Shown piece by piece: positions 22,401 through 23,238 of a DNA stretch of 23,238 bases. Both the position numbers and the translations under genes were made by a program. The first letter of the stretch is position 1; every line of letters begins with the position of its first letter. Below the pieces are notes generated by a model. That model worked only from the letters and a program-made list of their open reading frames with translations. It did no database searches and was not told where the DNA came from. Source of the DNA: a virus; the IMG/VR virus record IMGVR_UViG_3300017971_000777, positions 1 through 23,238 of that record; one strand, given 5' to 3'.

Positions 22401-23238
22401 GACCCGTTCGATGAACTGCCATTCAAGATCGTGGTCACAGGCAACGGTCCCGAACGCAGGCTCGACCCGCAGTTCTACGATTCATATAACAAGAAATACA
22501 AAAGGAATGCTTTGAATGTATTTTTTGGAAAAACCAAGTTTGCGATCAACATTGAGCGTGGCTTTGAGGCGTTTGCCATTCCATTCATGCTGGCTGGAGC
22601 CTACGATGACATGAAAATCCGCAAACGGTTTGAGGCAAGCAAAGCAACGCCCTCCGATCTTACGGACGCATCCATTCTGCTTGGGTCGGCATTCACCTCC
22701 TTCAACCAACGCGGACCCTACGCCGCCTTTATGGATGGACTGATCCGGTCACGGAATGCGGACGATGCCATTCCTGCACTGGCGAGGCAGGCAATGTTTG
22801 TTGGAAAGACATTCATCCCCGGCGTGGGAACTTCGCTGGCACGCAACGTATCTGATTTCATATCCGACCCCGTGGATAGAAGGTCAATGGAGGGGGCACT
22901 GTGGAGCAACGTGCCTGTGATTGGGCCGATGATCGGGACGAAGAGCATGAATGCATTGGGGCAGACAACGGGGCCAAAAGACCTATCGGACAGGATGTAT
23001 AAAGGTGGGCTTCCCATTGTCTTTGATCTCCCTAGCAGTTCACGCGCCGAGAGGCTCCGCGATCTTGTGATCAGCAAGGGGCAAGGACCGGATATACCAA
23101 CCCGCTATGACGTTCGCCGCCGCCTTGGGTATGAACCTACCAACAAACAATACGAGGTTTACGTCACGGAGTATGGCAAATACATGGCAGACAGAATGGA
23201 CAAAGCCTACAACTCTCTTCGTAGATTGGATCCAAGGC
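16425..23238 (+). CDS. Giant virion/polyvalent protein with HEIGH metallopeptidase motif (3' end outside window)
   Basis: The frame opens at ATG 16425 after a purine-rich leader and stays open to the last base, at least 2271 residues. Order: two short N-terminal repeats EGYTxDQ (14-25 and 38-49); an Ala/Gly hydrophobic stretch (about 124-185); a coiled and acidic region; a Pro/Ala linker (about 558-600); an SH3-like segment (about 600-655, GNRVRAGRSPQTYVVEEV); then DIITHEIGHFIYSDPEF, a zincin HExxH at 733-737 with a candidate third ligand in QIEEAQ (E782/E783). Long helical, Lys/Glu-rich repeats fill about 860-1700, and more hydrophobic segments occur near 1970-1990. Position and size fit a gp16-like or polyvalent ejection protein delivered into the host with the DNA. 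Contains palindromes at 17830 and 21239. Confidence 0.7.
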   Translation, partial: MNFTFEDLKALRSEGYTDDQIASVLQEEDPSIGDVIKEGYTLDQVTSVISGQPIPESAPQEFFSFEDAVSAIGTIPEALAVGIPAAFQKLVTGLEIPEESEAIESEMAFQDRMQQEQADREASGKATVFGSAIREAAPSLGFSVASMGAAIPAGIGGAIAGGPAAKITGPAAAMAASGTVAYRMAGSDLMYRAYKQLEEKKGSPLTDEEKAEFYKTILPIAQNAALWEAGPEAVSNAISIGVGKFVFGFGKGAAKQVVNESIEAANKTLTRKIAEKSAAIAGGVGAELGTETITAIGQFPQEAKVQQFVETGSTEGAPTEYPGGVAQAAKDVAPATLALSGMMLGAGGGVKLATLPFRRQKSPEQIEEDNINLEAERVSRELSVGETDEETKGIVASLNTARDNLSAKKEVYTALEPTDPAAESLGLEIRQMERDVAMLDAELRKRTGEPLAQAEAQQAEIARGLEEPVSATITQEQRVTDLRAVSENTATPEQIASLSQAGLVDVIKGQPVVNEDGEAVLAQAQAPLPRLTPEERVAEIEGEAPVAPTIREEPQVSPMIGEEPTQPAPAEGVTPAPEPAAAPTPEAAPAAPSGIAAGNRVRAGRSPQTYVVEEVLESTPQEAELGEQYFTIRNERTGELQTVEQKDIKPVRERREAAVEEEVQPVPAEEQYTPKQAQSALKKLFGRKIPDRIKIINDPENKNKAGYYVDNGEIELNLAYLEKTDNLEDIITHEIGHFIYSDPEFQEAFQSFWESIPDDKKKNITNYVKSAYSERTGEVQIEEAQVIAFEKIIARSKRSVNWWTKLKDIINRAINRIFGTDFEVSDQGAMAVLAAGIKRYGSGERIIRETKKLPEGSDIRRMAAEPRREQEAGIKNIGKIIDTPVGINRRTEEVIRRDVFNSDEVNPEQTAKAYDLIDRLSRDPKEANNYADEINELTRKELSAEENREVAQTIGAVKLGNELFKYAVNLAGKGDIRMLQLLTERFNDLATGAGGVGQDARNLQARQNLASWVKRAAESQKTGIVNAVAIQIYGPQATQEQIDAIRDAVNAVNKTKVEDADAIYTDLEETGSRTGVEIRKAVEKAMDKADASSKDPWVMALEIVKAIEGFQKFTYEGLTISVPQNIKNLVSKNLANYRKKMKTKGADGLEKTFWKTMSDQEDKMGPLGEVDMAVGRNLAGIVKDTLIKLGLKGEPPDTKMTLIEQVANILSNNELSTDRMAEADKRISEEIAARRGQEVSDAEDANASPEVIDAIEAKWEGIQQAWDESMSRQMDIPISDATLRRLISNELKEDNTTISQFVKEVGDDIAISNARKGTIINKIISKLNGLNEDGSTKRDYTKLEEFLSSQFDQMVSNQKLKNRMRSAVKKVAKEADPNKQAERQIERLAELQSDVQRWPQKREDKVRDIVSQDLRNKLDLGLRVADKIKRNWKPVLVDRLVNAGVDQSTAGILADIVWRQHEINYLNRKMAQVERAVTRGSLAPIIDAIKNTPLAQQQDPAWKRKVAYDYLINAGLDAKTAGRLADLMDATLQKVLAAAQAKAFEDTLKGKLGDQRSRRGMEKFLRAIRTGAIDPTKNITSEIAAANGWTGFTSEQYARLSELDSIVNDKTKTELELATAYKEIQDILADAKLQPRVREALAAYYTANALSGIPTATVNIFSPIGFSLRNLMTDTMKNLATNPAALPTTFDTFVSSWKTYFSEMAFSFKNNVQRRGVVEYLSNDDVLLRLYNKGKKQWQQGQRAEGMKNMIVGMMEYVGRMLKALDEGAVSVLEQQGLTRYAMDAMQKAGIPAKDARAAANAVLSQKQAFIEEMVAKGVNKTQARAMSDDVFRSAWVEALTNFEIPSQQVLNASLNDALASIGRINNTFDALKKEDRNIRDLGFASAPPIGLLERLGESLNSDKATETQKVFYRMVYGFAIVPARVFREAAWFSPYGFVRFAVNSFSKRGGGAGRYAQSLGTDAQFRQRMTETIAGTAVFGALLALSKGSDEDPFDELPFKIVVTGNGPERRLDPQFYDSYNKKYKRNALNVFFGKTKFAINIERGFEAFAIPFMLAGAYDDMKIRKRFEASKATPSDLTDASILLGSAFTSFNQRGPYAAFMDGLIRSRNADDAIPALARQAMFVGKTFIPGVGTSLARNVSDFISDPVDRRSMEGALWSNVPVIGPMIGTKSMNALGQTTGPKDLSDRMYKGGLPIVFDLPSSSRAERLRDLVISKGQGPDIPTRYDVRRRLGYEPTNKQYEVYVTEYGKYMADRMDKAYNSLRRLDPR
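17830..17843 (+). repeat. Palindrome family, degenerate copy TATCGGCAACGATA
   Basis: Identical to the copy at 782. Read in frame as TCG GCA ACG ATA (SATI) in the giant gene. Confidence 0.45.
21239..21252 (+). repeat. Exact 14-bp palindrome in the giant gene
   Basis: An exact TATCGTCAACGATA (complement orientation), codons ATC GTC AAC GAT (IVND). Confidence 0.85.

Overview
The window is a piece of a tailed bacteriophage (or prophage) genome, most likely from a podovirus-type phage of a Gram-negative host. Every gene I can support is on the + strand. The genes are packed with almost no gaps: about 140 bases of the 23.2 kb lie between genes, and nine consecutive gene pairs overlap by exactly four bases at a stop/start. 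I see no tRNA, CRISPR array, insertion sequence, rho-independent terminator or convincing promoter. It reads as one long late transcription unit for lysis, adsorption, tail and DNA ejection. The Gram-negative inference rests on a lipoprotein that could be an outer-membrane spanin and on a peptidoglycan amidase. Several starts lack a recognisable Shine-Dalgarno sequence and have A/T-rich leaders. I cannot name the host.

Layout. 1-1334: the 3' end of a tail-fibre gene, a small unknown protein, and a protein ending in a jelly-roll-like fibre domain. 1331-2302: a lysis cassette of two successive 58-residue two-helix membrane proteins (holin candidates), a 49-residue lipoprotein, and a zinc amidase that probably starts at a GTG. 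Two of these small genes are hidden in other frames. 2299-3174: a calcineurin-type metallophosphoesterase. 3223-9696: three related tail fibres or tailspikes sharing an N-terminal anchor. Fibres 1 and 3 carry AT-rich beta-helix bodies; fibres 1 and 2 end in S74-type self-cleaving chaperone domains. 9700-13729: virion structural genes (a nozzle-like protein, a coiled-coil/beta protein, a small basic protein, an adaptor-like protein and a cupin-fold protein). 13723-23238: three ejection-type proteins, the last a giant (at least 2271 residues, running off the window) with an embedded HEIGH zinc-peptidase motif.

The most unusual signal is a 14-bp palindrome, TATCGTTGACGATA (or its complement TATCGTCAACGATA). 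It occurs exactly six times, and four degenerate relatives keep the TATCG-4nt-CGATA layout. Two exact copies fall in the tiny intergenic fraction, one of them filling the whole gap in front of the adaptor-like gene. Another is written into the conserved beta-helix motif of fibre 1, at the edge of its variable module. A second unusual signal is a 27-bp copy of the start of the nozzle-like gene, stranded 4.2 kb upstream. It looks like a scar of fibre-gene insertion or duplication.
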